Below, piece after piece: positions 30,980 through 40,704 of a stretch of DNA of 64,000 nucleotides (position 1 is the stretch's first letter; each line of letters begins with the position of its first letter). Under the pieces are notes generated by a model. That model made no database searches. It was not told the DNA's origin and saw only the letters and a list, made by a program, of their open reading frames with translations. The stretch comes from Mesorhizobium onobrychidis (GTDB lineage Bacteria > Pseudomonadota > Alphaproteobacteria > Rhizobiales > Rhizobiaceae). The stretch is taken from positions 1,116,001 to 1,180,000 of the forward strand of contig NZ_CP062229.1 of assembly GCF_024707545.1 (NCBI RefSeq), given 5' to 3'. The translations under genes and the position numbers were made by a program.

Positions 30980-31008
30980 TTGACATTACTTCTTTCCGAA
31001 CCTACCGA
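30980..31008 (+). promoter_or_regulatory. Candidate promoter of the uxaC-TRAP-kdu operon
   Basis: A perfect TTGACA at 30980-30985 directly abuts the palindrome, followed after 17 bases by a weak -10 TACCGA. A regulator bound to the palindrome would sit at the -35 box. The -10 match is poor, so this is a moderate call. Confidence 0.45.
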
Positions 31009-31030
31009 TGGCCGGGTTGGGAGGAACGAC

Positions 31031-32440
31031 GTGGCCGCACTGACCGATCCGGATTTGCTGTTTCCGTCCGAGGCGCGTCCGCGTTCGCTTGGCCGCGATC
31101 TTTACGCCGGGGTGAAGGACCTGCCGATCGTCAGCCCGCACGGTCACACCGATCCGCGCTGGTATGCGCTCAACGAGGCGTTTCCCGATCCGGCGCAATT
31201 GCTTGTTGTGCCGGACCATTACATCTTCCGCATGCTGTTCAGCCAGGGCGTCCGGCTCGAGGATCTCGGCGTGCCAACGCTTGACGGCTCACCGCTGGAG
31301 ACCGACGGCAGGACGATCTGGCGGCGCTTCGCCGAGCACTATTATCTGTTCCGCGGCACCCCGACCCGTTTGTGGTTCGACCATGTGCTTGCCCATCTGT
31401 TCGGCATCGAAGAGCCGCTGAACGCGGCGACGGCCGACCGCCACTACGATATGATTGCGACGCTGCTGGAGTGGGAGAAATTCCGCCCGCGCGCTCTGTT
31501 CGAGCGCTTCAACATCGAGGTCATCGCGACGACGGACGGCGCGCTTGACGATCTCAAATGGCACAAGGCGATCCGCGACAGTGGCTGGCAGGGCCGCGTC
31601 ATTCCCGCCTACCGGCCGGATGCCGTCGTCGATCCCGATTTCGAAGGCTTTTCTGCCAATCTCGATCGGCTCGGCGACATCACCGGCTGCGACACCGGCA
31701 CTTGGGCCGGCTATCTCGATGCGCATCGCCAGAGAAGGGCCTTCTTCAAAAGTTTCGGCGCGACCGCGTCGGATCACGGCCATCCGACAGCGGAGACCGC
31801 CAATCTGTCGGATGCCGCCGCGCAGGAGCTGTTCAACCGCATCCGCCGAGGCTCGGACGACGAGCGTGAGCGAAAACTGTTTCGCGCCCAGATGCTGACC
31901 GAAATGGCCAAGATGAGCCGCGACGACGGGCTCGTCCTGCAGATCCATCCCGGCTCCTGGCGCAATCATTCGCCTTCCGTCTTCCAGAAATTCGGCAGAG
32001 ACAAGGGTTTCGATATCCCGGCCAGAACCGACTATGTGACAGCGCTGAAGCCGCTGCTCGACTGCGTCGGCCTGGAGCGCGACCTTACCATCATCCTCTT
32101 CACGCTCGACGAGACCAGCTATGCGCGCGAACTGGCGCCGCTCGCCGGCGTCTACCCGGCACTGAGGCTCGGGCCGGCCTGGTGGTTCCACGACAGCCCG
32201 GAGGGCATGCGCCGGTTCCGCGAGATGACCACTGAGACAGCCGGCTTCTACAACACCGTCGGCTTCAATGACGACACCCGCGCCTTTCCATCCATCCCGG
32301 CTCGCCACGATGTGGCGCGTCGGGTCGATTGCGCCTTTCTTGCGCGTCTCGTCGCCGAGCACCGGCTCCGCGAGGACGAGGCGCACGAGCTGGCGCAGGA
32401 ACTTGCCTATACGCTCGCGAAAAATGCGTACCGGCTCTAA
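31031..32440 (+). CDS. uxaC: Glucuronate isomerase
   Basis: A 469-residue uronate isomerase of the amidohydrolase superfamily that converts D-glucuronate to fructuronate and D-galacturonate to tagaturonate. The metal-site histidines HGHTDPRWY are near residue 38, and family landmarks [15 protein letters not shown] near residue 160 and [19 protein letters not shown] near 380 are present. The start is GTG 31031, preceded by GGGAGGAAC; an in-frame ATG at 30977 lies in the promoter and is unlikely. It is first in the uronate operon. Confidence 0.93.
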   Translation: MAALTDPDLLFPSEARPRSLGRDLYAGVKDLPIVSPHGHTDPRWYALNEAFPDPAQLLVVPDHYIFRMLFSQGVRLEDLGVPTLDGSPLETDGRTIWRRFAEHYYLFRGTPTRLWFDHVLAHLFGIEEPLNAATADRHYDMIATLLEWEKFRPRALFERFNIEVIATTDGALDDLKWHKAIRDSGWQGRVIPAYRPDAVVDPDFEGFSANLDRLGDITGCDTGTWAGYLDAHRQRRAFFKSFGATASDHGHPTAETANLSDAAAQELFNRIRRGSDDERERKLFRAQMLTEMAKMSRDDGLVLQIHPGSWRNHSPSVFQKFGRDKGFDIPARTDYVTALKPLLDCVGLERDLTIILFTLDETSYARELAPLAGVYPALRLGPAWWFHDSPEGMRRFREMTTETAGFYNTVGFNDDTRAFPSIPARHDVARRVDCAFLARLVAEHRLREDEAHELAQELAYTLAKNAYRL

Positions 32441-32477
32441 CGGCGCTTGCCGCCATCGTTCAAACGGGAGGAAACCA

Positions 32478-33455
32478 ATGCTGCATTTTTCTAGACTGGC
32501 GGGAGCTACGCTACTGGCCGCCGCACTGATGGCCGGAACGGCAAGCGCCCAGACGGTTCTGCGCTCGTCCGACACGCATCCGGACGGCTATCCAACGGTC
32601 GAGGCCGTCAAATATTTTGGCGAGCTTGTGAAGGAGCGCACGGCCGGCCGCTATGCTGTCGATGTCTACCATTCCGCGCAGCTCGGCGAGGAAAAGGACA
32701 CGATCGAGCAGGTGCGCTCCGGCGTGATCGACCTCAACCGCGTCTCGATGGCGCCGTTCAACGGACTCATCCCCGAAACCACCGTGCCCTCGCTGCCCTA
32801 CATCTTCCGCTCGGAAGACCATATGCACAAGGTCATGGACGGACCGGTCGGCGACCAGATCGCGGCTGCGTTCGAACAGGTCGGGCTGGTGCTGCTCGCC
32901 TTTTATGACGGCGGCGCGCGCTCCTTCTACAATTCGAAGAAGCCGATTAACACTGTAGCCGATCTTGCCGGCATGAAGTTCCGCGTCATCCAGTCCGACA
33001 TCTTCGTCGACATGGTGGCGGCACTCGGCGCCAACGCGACGCCGATGCCGTATGGCGAGGTGTATTCGGCGATCGAGACCGGGGTCATCGACGGCGCGGA
33101 GAACAATTTTCCGAGCTACGACACCGCCAAGCATGCGGAAGTCGCCAAGTTCTATTCGCTCGACGAGCACACGATGGTGCCGGAAGCCTTCGTCATGGCG
33201 AAGTCAAGCTGGGACAAGCTGACGCCGGAAGACCAGGCGATCTTCAAGGCCGCCGCCAAGGAAAGCGTCGCCAAGCAGCGTGAGCTGTGGGCCGCCAAGG
33301 TCAAGGAATCGCGTGCCAAGGTCGAGGCGGCCGGTTCGCAGATCACGACGCCGGACAAGCAGCCCTTCATCAACGCGATGGGCCCGGTCTACGAAAAGCA
33401 CGTCAAGGACGACAAGCTGAAGGCGATGGTCGAGGCCATCAAGGCCGTGCAGTGA
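32478..33455 (+). CDS. TRAP transporter substrate-binding protein (DctP family)
   Basis: A 325-residue periplasmic solute-binding protein with a signal peptide ([20 protein letters not shown], cleavage after ASA near residue 23). The DctP-family arginine is in [20 protein letters not shown] near residue 168 and the substrate stretch [12 protein letters not shown] is near 205. By position it should bind a uronate or an unsaturated uronate dimer product. It is separated from uxaC by 37 bases and has a strong GGGAGGAAA site. It works with the two permease genes that follow. Confidence 0.92.
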   Translation: MLHFSRLAGATLLAAALMAGTASAQTVLRSSDTHPDGYPTVEAVKYFGELVKERTAGRYAVDVYHSAQLGEEKDTIEQVRSGVIDLNRVSMAPFNGLIPETTVPSLPYIFRSEDHMHKVMDGPVGDQIAAAFEQVGLVLLAFYDGGARSFYNSKKPINTVADLAGMKFRVIQSDIFVDMVAALGANATPMPYGEVYSAIETGVIDGAENNFPSYDTAKHAEVAKFYSLDEHTMVPEAFVMAKSSWDKLTPEDQAIFKAAAKESVAKQRELWAAKVKESRAKVEAAGSQITTPDKQPFINAMGPVYEKHVKDDKLKAMVEAIKAVQ

Positions 33456-33507
33456 TCAAGCGGCGGCGCGGGCATTCCGCGCCGCCATCCTCTTGCGGAG
33501 AGAACCG

Positions 33508-34086
33508 GTGACCTCCAGCTCAGAACAGAAACCGCCCCTGTCCGGCATCGCGCGGGTGATGTCGCGTGTCAGCACGGCGGCGCTGTGGATTGCCGGCGTC
33601 GGGCTGGTGCTGATGACCGCCTTCGTCGCCTGGCAGGTGTTCGGCCGCTACGTTCTGAACCGCTCGCCGAGCTGGACCGAGCAGGGCTCGGTAATGCTGA
33701 TGAGCTGGTTCATTTTCCTCGGCGCTGCCGTCGGGGTGCGCGAGAACTATCACCTCGGCTTCGACGTCTTGCTCTACGTGCTGCCGAAAGGCGGCAAGCG
33801 TTGGCTGAGGATGATCTCGGACCTCGTCGCGCTCGCCTTCGGCATCGGCATGATCTGGTACGGCAGCCAGCTGGTCGCATTGACCTGGGGCGCCACCTTG
33901 CCGTCGCTCGGCATATCGGGGGGCTGGGACTACGTCCCGCTTGTCGCGGGAGGCGCGCTCATTGTGCTCTTCACGCTGGAGCGCATCGTGCTTCGCCTTT
34001 CCGGTGCGCCGATCGACGATGCGCTCGATGAACTGCCGCCCGCGGAAGTCGCAGCCGAACTCGACACAGCGAACGTGAAGGTCTGA
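33508..34086 (+). CDS. TRAP transporter small permease (DctQ family)
   Basis: A 192-residue membrane protein with four predicted transmembrane segments. The DctQ landmark NRSPSWTEQGSVMLMSWFIF is near residue 55, where it forms the family's conserved Trp-rich helix. It is the accessory permease that joins the binding protein to the large permease. I chose GTG 33508, preceded by GGAGAGAACC; TTG 33493 is an alternative. The next gene starts four bases after its stop. Confidence 0.9.
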   Translation: MTSSSEQKPPLSGIARVMSRVSTAALWIAGVGLVLMTAFVAWQVFGRYVLNRSPSWTEQGSVMLMSWFIFLGAAVGVRENYHLGFDVLLYVLPKGGKRWLRMISDLVALAFGIGMIWYGSQLVALTWGATLPSLGISGGWDYVPLVAGGALIVLFTLERIVLRLSGAPIDDALDELPPAEVAAELDTANVKV

Positions 34087-34090
34087 CGCC

Positions 34091-35371
34091 ATGGAACTCT
34101 GGATACTCTTTGGCGTCTTCACCGTTCTGATGCTTATCGGCACGCCGATCGCGTTCTGCCTCGGCGTCGCAAGCTTTGCCACCGTCCTCTACATGGGCCT
34201 GCCGCCGCTCATCGTGTTCCAGCGCCTGAATTCCGGCATGAGCGTCTTTTCGCTGCTGGCCATTCCGTTTTTCATCTACGCCGGCGACTTGATGGTGCGC
34301 GGCGGCATCGCCAGCAAGATCGTTGCCTTCGCCGGCTCGCTCGTCGGCCACATGCGCGGCGGCCTCGGGCAGGTCAACATCGCGACCGCTACACTGTTCG
34401 GCGGCATTTCCGGCTCCGCGGTGGCGGAGGCAGCGGCGGTAGGCGGCTTGATGATCCCGCAGATGAAGGCGCGTGGATATGGAGCGGATTACGCCGTCAA
34501 CGTCACGTCGATGGCGGCGCTGATCGCGCTGCTCCTGCCGCCGTCGCACAACATGATCATCTACTCGATCTCGGCAGGCGGAAAGATCTCGATCGCCGAC
34601 CTGTTCACGGCCGGCATCATCCCGGGGCTGCTATTGGCTCTCGCACTGATGATCACCGCCTACTTCGTGGCGCGCTCCCGCGGTTATCCGACCGAGCCGT
34701 TTCCGGGCTTCGCCGCCGTCGCGCATCTCTTCGCTGTCGCGGTGCCCGGCCTGCTGCTGATCGCGATCATCTTCGGCGGCGTGCGATCGGGCGTTTTCAC
34801 GGCCACCGAGAGTTCCTGCATCGCCGTCATCTATGCGTTGCTCGTGACAGTCCTGGTTTACCGGCAGATGACTTGGGAAGGTTTCGTTCATGCCACCCAT
34901 GGTGCCGTGCGCACCACGGCCATGGTGCTGCTCATCATCGGCATGGCGGCGGCGTTCTCGTGGCTGATGGCCTTCCTGAAAGTGCCGGCAGCGCTGATAG
35001 CCTCGATGAATGCGATCTCGGAGGATCCGCTGGTCGTGCTCCTCCTGCTCAACCTCTTGATGCTGTTCCTCGGCACCTTCATGGACATGGGGCCGACGAT
35101 CATCATTTGCACGCCGATCTTCCTGCCCGTGGCGCAGGCCTACGGCGTCGATCCGGTGCATTTCGGCGTCATCATGATCCTCAACTTCGGCATCGGGCTG
35201 AACACGCCGCCGGTGGGCGCGGTGCAGTTCGTGGCGTGCGCAGTGGGCAAGATATCCGTCTGGGAAGCGATGCGCTCGATCTGGCCGTTCTATGGGGCCG
35301 GCATCGTGGTACTGGGGCTCGTCACGTATATCCCGGCCATCTCGCTATGGTTGCCGAGCGTGTTCAAATAG
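34091..35371 (+). CDS. TRAP transporter large permease (DctM family)
   Basis: A 426-residue inner-membrane transporter with about 12 segments, driven by a sodium or proton gradient. The family motifs GGISGSAVAEAAAVGGLMIP near residue 100 and PPSHNMIIYSISAGGKISI near 155, and NFGIGLNTPPVGAVQFVACA near 365, are all present. With the small permease and the periplasmic protein it makes a complete TRAP importer. The GntR gene follows nine bases after its stop. Confidence 0.95.
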   Translation: MELWILFGVFTVLMLIGTPIAFCLGVASFATVLYMGLPPLIVFQRLNSGMSVFSLLAIPFFIYAGDLMVRGGIASKIVAFAGSLVGHMRGGLGQVNIATATLFGGISGSAVAEAAAVGGLMIPQMKARGYGADYAVNVTSMAALIALLLPPSHNMIIYSISAGGKISIADLFTAGIIPGLLLALALMITAYFVARSRGYPTEPFPGFAAVAHLFAVAVPGLLLIAIIFGGVRSGVFTATESSCIAVIYALLVTVLVYRQMTWEGFVHATHGAVRTTAMVLLIIGMAAAFSWLMAFLKVPAALIASMNAISEDPLVVLLLLNLLMLFLGTFMDMGPTIIICTPIFLPVAQAYGVDPVHFGVIMILNFGIGLNTPPVGAVQFVACAVGKISVWEAMRSIWPFYGAGIVVLGLVTYIPAISLWLPSVFK

Positions 35372-35380
35372 GGGTTGGCA

Positions 35381-36157
35381 ATGGCATCGGATATCGCGAC
35401 CAGCCTGAAGATCGAACGCAAGCCCAAGCTGTCGGAGACCGTGGTCGCGGCGATCCGCAAGCAGTTGCAGGGGGGCGGGATCCAGCCGGGTCAAAAGCTG
35501 CCCACCGAGGGCCAGCTGACCGAAACCTTCGGGGTCAGCCGCACCGTCATCCGCGAAGCGCTGGCCAAGCTTGCCGCCGACGGTCTGGTCGAGCCGCGCC
35601 AGGGCGCCGGGGTCTTCGTCACCGAGCATATCTCGACGATGTTCGGCACGCTGGCCGCGGATATGGGCAGCAAGGATTCGATCGCGCTCAACGTGCTCGA
35701 GGTGCGCCTGGCGATCGAGATCGAGTCCGCCGGGCTCGCCGCTATCCGTCGCAATGCCGCGCAGGAAGCAGCGATCCAGGAGGCGTTCTTCGAGTTCGAG
35801 CGGCTGCTCTTGAACAGCGAGCCGACGGGTCCGGCCGACCTTGCCTTCCACCGCGCGATCGCCAGCGCCACCAACAATCCATTCTATGTCGAGATGCTGG
35901 ACGTGCTCGGCCGGCGCGCCATTCCTTGCGACGTGACGTCGCCGTGGTCCACCGAGCTGGCCCAGTCCGACGCCTATCAGCGCGGGCTGCAAGGCGAGCA
36001 TCTGGTGATCCTGAACGCCATCATGACAGGCGATGCCGAGTCCGCTCGCGAAGCCATGCGCGCCCATCTCACCGCGAGCCAGCAGCGCTATCGCGAGCGC
36101 CTGCACGCACGTCAGAATTTTTATGCCGACTCGGTCAAGGCCGCGGCAACCGAATGA
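35381..36157 (+). CDS. GntR family regulator with FCD domain
   Basis: A 258-residue repressor of the FadR/UxuR type. The winged helix at about residues 20-80 includes GQKLPTEGQLTETFGVSRTV, and the C-terminal FCD domain has the metal-site residues in DLAFHRAIASATNNPFYVEM near 158 and in HLVILNAIMTGDAESA near 210. It is encoded inside the uronate operon and probably controls it, with a uronate or KDG-type compound as inducer. The palindrome at 30955-30979 is a candidate target. ATG 35381 was chosen over TTG 35375. Confidence 0.9.
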   Translation: MASDIATSLKIERKPKLSETVVAAIRKQLQGGGIQPGQKLPTEGQLTETFGVSRTVIREALAKLAADGLVEPRQGAGVFVTEHISTMFGTLAADMGSKDSIALNVLEVRLAIEIESAGLAAIRRNAAQEAAIQEAFFEFERLLLNSEPTGPADLAFHRAIASATNNPFYVEMLDVLGRRAIPCDVTSPWSTELAQSDAYQRGLQGEHLVILNAIMTGDAESAREAMRAHLTASQQRYRERLHARQNFYADSVKAAATE

Positions 36158-36184
36158 CCAATGAGGCAGCCCAATGGGACAGCA

Positions 36185-37042
36185 ATGAATCACACTGACA
36201 ATCACACCGACTTCACCTCGCGTTTCGCCATCAACCCTGTTACCGCCGCGGCTATGGGGACGGACGAGCTTCGTCATAATTTCCTGATCGAAGGCCTGTT
36301 CCAGCTCGGCCGCATCGGCCTGACCTACACTCACTACGACCGCATGATCGTCGGTGGCGCCATGCCTGCCGGGACACCGCTGCCACTGGAGGCGATCAAG
36401 CCGACCGGGACAAAGAATTTTCTCGATCGCCGCGAAATGATCGCCGTCAATATCGGCGGCGCCGGCATCGTGAAGGCGAGCGACCAGTCATACGAGCTGC
36501 AGCCGCGCGACATGCTGTATCTCGGCATGGGCGCCAACGAGGTGTCGTTCGCCTCAGTCAACCCAGCCGAGCCGGCCAAGTTCTATCTGCTCAGCGCGCC
36601 GGCGCATCAGAGCCATCCAAGCCAGCTGATCCGCATCGGCGATGCCAAGCGGCTCGATCTCGGCAGCCAGGCGACCTGCAACGAACGCTCGATCTTCCAG
36701 TTCATCCATGCCGGAGGCGTGAAAACCTGCCAGCTCGTCGTCGGCATGACCCAGCTTGCGTCAGGCTCGGTCTGGAACACCATGCCGTGCCATGTGCATG
36801 ACCGGCGCATGGAGGCCTACCTCTATTTCGACCTGCCGGAGACGGCGCGTGTGTTCCATTTCATGGGCGAACCGGACGAGACACGTCATCTCGTCATGCG
36901 CAACGAACAGGCGGTGCTGTCGCCGGGGTGGTCGATCCATTCGGGCGCCGGCACATCCAACTATGCCTTCATCTGGGCGATGGCCGGCGACAATGTCGAC
37001 TACACCGATGTCGATCCGGTAGCGATGGAAGAGCTGCGGTGA
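36185..37042 (+). CDS. kduI: 5-keto-4-deoxyuronate isomerase
   Basis: A 285-residue cupin-fold isomerase that converts 5-keto-4-deoxyuronate (DKI) to 2,5-diketo-3-deoxygluconate (DKII) in pectin or unsaturated-uronate degradation. The cupin metal-site histidines are in MPCHVHDRRMEAYLYFDLPE near residue 200, and HSGAGTSNYAFIW near 250 supports the family. ATG 36185 has a GGGACA site; ATG 36161 would add eight residues. Its stop overlaps the kduD start (GTGA). Confidence 0.93.
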   Translation: MNHTDNHTDFTSRFAINPVTAAAMGTDELRHNFLIEGLFQLGRIGLTYTHYDRMIVGGAMPAGTPLPLEAIKPTGTKNFLDRREMIAVNIGGAGIVKASDQSYELQPRDMLYLGMGANEVSFASVNPAEPAKFYLLSAPAHQSHPSQLIRIGDAKRLDLGSQATCNERSIFQFIHAGGVKTCQLVVGMTQLASGSVWNTMPCHVHDRRMEAYLYFDLPETARVFHFMGEPDETRHLVMRNEQAVLSPGWSIHSGAGTSNYAFIWAMAGDNVDYTDVDPVAMEELR

Positions 37043-37806
37043 GCGACCTCTCGGCTTTCAGCCTGGCCGGCAAACGCATTCTCGTCACCGGCGCCAACAC
37101 CGGGATCGGCCAAGGCATCGCCCTGTCGATTGCCCGCGCCGGTGGTGCTGTGGTCGGCGTCGGCCGTTCGGCGATGGACGAGACGGCGGAAAAGATCGCT
37201 GCGGCGGGCGGGCGCTTCGAGGCGGTGCGCTGCGATCTTGCCGATCATGCCGCCGCCCAGGCGATGCTTGATCGCATCTGGGACGAAACCGGGCCGCTCG
37301 ACGGACTGGTCAACAATGCCGGCATCATCCGGCGCGCCGACGCTGTGGATCTGACGCAAGCCGATTGGGACGACGTCATGGACGTCAATCTGACGACGGT
37401 CTTTTTTCTCAGCCAGAGCTTCGCCAAGCGCGTGCTTGCCGATCCGGAGCGGCGCGGCAAGATCGTCAACATCGCATCGGTGCTGAGCTTCCAGGGCGGC
37501 ATCCGCGTTGCCTCCTATACCGCCTCGAAACACGGCGTGCTCGGCATCACCCGGTTGCTCGCCTGCGAATGGGCGTCGAAAGGCATCAACGTCAACAGCA
37601 TTGCGCCCGGCTATATCGAGACCAACAACACCGAGGCGCTGCGTGCCGATCCAGACCGCAGTACCGCCATCCTGGCGCGCATTCCGGCCGGGCGTTGGGG
37701 CGAGCCGGAAGACATCGGCGACGCGGCCGTCTTCCTGCTGGCGCCGGCGTCCAACTACATGCATGGCGCGGTGGTGCCGGTGGACGGCGGCTGGCTGGCG
37801 CGATGA
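37039..37806 (+). CDS. kduD: 2-keto-3-deoxygluconate 5-dehydrogenase
   Basis: A 255-residue short-chain dehydrogenase that reduces DKII to 2-keto-3-deoxygluconate (KDG). The NAD motif TGANTGIGQGIA is near residue 18, NNAGIIRRAD near 92, the catalytic Tyr and Lys are in ASYTASKHGVLGITR near 157, and NSIAPGYIETNNTEALRAD near 188 is specific to KduD. The GTG start at 37039 overlaps the kduI stop, so the two are translated together. The assignment is strengthened by the adjacent kduI. Confidence 0.92.
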   Translation: MSDLSAFSLAGKRILVTGANTGIGQGIALSIARAGGAVVGVGRSAMDETAEKIAAAGGRFEAVRCDLADHAAAQAMLDRIWDETGPLDGLVNNAGIIRRADAVDLTQADWDDVMDVNLTTVFFLSQSFAKRVLADPERRGKIVNIASVLSFQGGIRVASYTASKHGVLGITRLLACEWASKGINVNSIAPGYIETNNTEALRADPDRSTAILARIPAGRWGEPEDIGDAAVFLLAPASNYMHGAVVPVDGGWLAR

Positions 37807-38168
37807 GGAGCAATGATGAGGATTTGGCGATGACCGGAACGAAGATCTTTTCGCACGCCGGCGAGGGTGCATGGAAGCCGACGCCGGATGGCAATCGCAG
37901 GCGTGTACTGCTGCACACGGACGAATTGATGATGGTCGAGTTCGGTTTCGACAAGGGCGGTATCGGTGCGCTGCATTCGCACCCGCATGTCCAGGCGAGC
38001 TACGTCGCCGAAGGCCGCTTCGAGGTCACCATCGACGGCAGGACCGAGATCCTGGAAACGGGAAGCAGCTTCATTGTCCCTTCCAACCTGGTCCATGGCG
38101 TCAAGGCGCTCGAGGCCGGCCGCCTGGTCGACAGCTTTACGCCGCACCGCGCCGATTTCCTCGACTGA
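37803..38168 (+). CDS. Cupin domain protein of the uronate operon
   Basis: A 121-residue single-domain cupin. Metal-binding histidines lie in GALHSHPHVQASYVAEGRFE near residue 60 and in FIVPSNLVHGVKA near 97. Cupins next to kduID genes are common in uronate loci (KdgF-like) and open or isomerise unsaturated uronates; this one probably does that too. ATG 37803 overlaps the kduD stop (ATGA); ATG 37830 with a GAGGA site nearby is a good alternative. It is last in the operon. Confidence 0.8.
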   Translation: MRSNDEDLAMTGTKIFSHAGEGAWKPTPDGNRRRVLLHTDELMMVEFGFDKGGIGALHSHPHVQASYVAEGRFEVTIDGRTEILETGSSFIVPSNLVHGVKALEAGRLVDSFTPHRADFLD

Positions 38169-38634
38169 GCTGCGGAGAGACTGAAAGCGGTCATTGCGCC
38201 GCGGCGCGTGTCGAAGAGCAGGACCGCCTGTTTGCGCCTTCCAGCATATCCCGCAAACGAAAAGCCCGCGCCTCCGGAGAGACGCGGGCGTGTTGCCTGG
38301 GCGCTTGTGGCGCCGCGGTACTCAAAACATCACCGCAGGACCTGAATCTGCCGAATCATGGTGAAGATAGGATTAATCGGCCCGAGCCGGCGCGCGATAT
38401 TCACAGCCAAAGCGAATAGAGGCTGGAATCACGCTCGCATATCCGCCAATGAGGGAGATATCCTTTCAGACGGTGCCGACGGAGACAGGACTTGAGGGGC
38501 GTTCGAATGTTCGAATCGGCTGTCCAGGCAGTCACCTGGCGATTCGCCAGGGAGCTTTGGCAGGTCACGTCGCCGCTGCCCCTGGCCGTTCCCATACTGC
38601 CTTTTCGGGCGGCGCCGATCATAAAAATTCCCTG
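38169..38634. other. Intergenic region after the uronate operon, with a GC-rich hairpin
   Basis: No gene is supported in these 466 bases before recQ. A strong stem GCCCGCG/CGCGGGC lies at 38264-38289, but no T-run follows it on the plus strand; the run of A lies on its left side, so as an intrinsic terminator it would work better for minus-strand transcripts. An open frame continues 62 codons upstream of the chosen recQ start, but it does not look like helicase sequence. Confidence 0.45.
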
Positions 38635-40479
38635 ATGCAGGTATCGGCGGCGAGCGTCCCGGCGGAGGATCCCAAGCGGCGCGTCCTGAAGGATGTGTTC
38701 GGCTTCGACGATTTTCGTCCCGGCCAGGACGCTGTGACGGAGGCACTGCTGGCCGGGCGCCATGTGCTGGCTGTCATGCCGACCGGCGCTGGCAAATCGC
38801 TCTGCTACCAGGTCCCGGCACTGGTCCTGGGCGGGCTCACCATCGTCGTTTCGCCGCTGGTGGCGCTGATGCAGGACCAGGTCGCCGCATTGCGTCTTGC
38901 CGGCGTGGCCGCCGATACGATCAATTCCTCGCTCGACCGCGATGCCAATGTCGCCGCATGGCGCCGCGTTGCAGCGGGCCAGACGCGCCTGCTCTATCTT
39001 GCGCCGGAGCGGCTCATGACCCCGCGGATGCTCGAGGCGCTGGCCAGGCTCGATATCAGGCTGATCGCTATAGACGAGGCGCATTGCATCTCCCAATGGG
39101 GTCCGGCGTTCCGGCGCGAATATGAAGAGTTGTCGCGGCTGCGCGGCATTTTCCCTGAAGTGCCGATCATTGCGCTGACGGCGACGGCGGACGAGGCGAC
39201 GCGCACCGACATCGCCGCACAGCTGTTCGCTGGGCGCGTCGAAACCCTGGTGCTGGGTTTCGACCGACCGAACATCAAGCTTGGCATCGAGGCCAAGCAG
39301 GACGGCAAGCGCCAATTGCTGGGGTTCGTGCAGCGTCATGCCGGCCGCAGCGGGATCGTCTATTGCCTGTCGCGCAAGAAGACGGAAGAGATGGCGGCGT
39401 TCCTCGACCGGAACGGCGTGCGCGCCCTGGCCTATCATGCCGGCATGAGCAAAGAGGCGCGCGAGGCCAACCAGAACAGCTTCATGACCTTGTCCGGCGT
39501 CGTGATGGTGGCGACCATCGCCTTCGGCATGGGTATCGACAAGCCTGACGTCGCCTATGTCTTCCATTCCGATCTGCCGGGCAGCCTCGAAGCCTATTAT
39601 CAGGAAATCGGGCGCGCGGGCCGCGACGGGCGGGCTGCCGAGGCACATATGCTCTTCGGTCTCGGTGATATCCGCATGCGGCGGCTTTTCATCGAAGACG
39701 AGGACGCGCCGGCGGAGCACAAAAGACGCGCGCATGGTCGGCTCGATACGTTGATCGGGTATTGCGAAACGGCCCAGTGCCGTCGCCAGATCCTGCTTGG
39801 CTACTTCGGCGAAACAGCAATGCCTTGCGGCAATTGCGACAACTGCCTTGACCAGACGCCGCATGCGGACGGTGAGGCGGAGGCACGAATCATCCTCGCG
39901 GCGATCGCGCAGACCGGCGAGCGCTTTGGTGCTGGCCATATCGTCGATGTTCTGCTCGGCCATGAAAGCGAGAAGGTCCTGGCCAGGAACCACCGCAGGC
40001 TTGCCAGCTTCGGGACCGGTGTGGCGCACAAGAAAAATGTCTGGCTGTCGCTGGTGCGCCAACTCGTCGCGGGAGGGTTCCTGACGTTGGACCCAGGCGG
40101 CCATGGCGGGCTCGCGATCGCCGAAAAGGGCCTTGAGCTGGCCCGTGGCGAGGTCCCGTTCCGGTATCGCGTAGAGGCGCCGCGCCGCGCACCTCGTGGC
40201 AAGACACGTCCCACCCCGGATACCGCCGCGGGCACGGAAGTCCTGGATACGGCGCTTTTGGCCACGCTCAAGGCGGTTCGGCTGCGTCTCGCCCGCGAGC
40301 GCCAGGTGCCGGCCTTCGTGATCTTCTCCGATCGTACACTGATCGACATGGCCGAACGCTGTCCGCGCGACCTCGACGCCTTCGCCGCAGTCAATGGCGT
40401 CGGCGCCGCGAAGCTCAGGGAATTCGGCCAGATATTCCTAGGCGCAATCGCCGCGCATCAATCCGGTGGCTTGGGTTGA
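38635..40479 (+). CDS. recQ: ATP-dependent DNA helicase RecQ
   Basis: A 614-residue 3'-5' DNA helicase that acts in recombination and repair. Walker A MPTGAGKSLCYQVPAL is near residue 50, the DEAH box IDEAHCISQWGPAFRREY near 147, and QEIGRAGRDGR near 390. The zinc region with four cysteines, CETAQCRR and PCGNCDNC, is near 440-470, and an HRDC domain near residue 530-600 ends the protein. This is the full E. coli-type architecture. I chose ATG 38635 because the upstream part of the open frame is not conserved. Confidence 0.93.
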   Translation: MQVSAASVPAEDPKRRVLKDVFGFDDFRPGQDAVTEALLAGRHVLAVMPTGAGKSLCYQVPALVLGGLTIVVSPLVALMQDQVAALRLAGVAADTINSSLDRDANVAAWRRVAAGQTRLLYLAPERLMTPRMLEALARLDIRLIAIDEAHCISQWGPAFRREYEELSRLRGIFPEVPIIALTATADEATRTDIAAQLFAGRVETLVLGFDRPNIKLGIEAKQDGKRQLLGFVQRHAGRSGIVYCLSRKKTEEMAAFLDRNGVRALAYHAGMSKEAREANQNSFMTLSGVVMVATIAFGMGIDKPDVAYVFHSDLPGSLEAYYQEIGRAGRDGRAAEAHMLFGLGDIRMRRLFIEDEDAPAEHKRRAHGRLDTLIGYCETAQCRRQILLGYFGETAMPCGNCDNCLDQTPHADGEAEARIILAAIAQTGERFGAGHIVDVLLGHESEKVLARNHRRLASFGTGVAHKKNVWLSLVRQLVAGGFLTLDPGGHGGLAIAEKGLELARGEVPFRYRVEAPRRAPRGKTRPTPDTAAGTEVLDTALLATLKAVRLRLARERQVPAFVIFSDRTLIDMAERCPRDLDAFAAVNGVGAAKLREFGQIFLGAIAAHQSGGLG

Positions 40480-40704
40480 GGGCTCGATCACCCTGACGGC
40501 GGACCGTGCCGGATCAAGCAAGTAAAGTGTCCGCGCTATCACCCACGAATCCAGCTAATCATCAGTTCTTGCCGACCTTGCATGCCAGCTTGGCCGTTTT
40601 GGCGCTCCATTTCCTTGCCCGCTGGTCCGGTTTTATGGTTGCTGGTCTCCCGTGAATCGGCAGAATATCGCTACCCGCATATGAGATGAATCACTAGCGC
40701 AAGG

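Noticed and set aside
38501..38512. GTTCGAATGTTC before recQ as an alphaproteobacterial SOS (LexA) box
   Set aside because: The spacing between the two GTTC is four bases; the known box needs seven.
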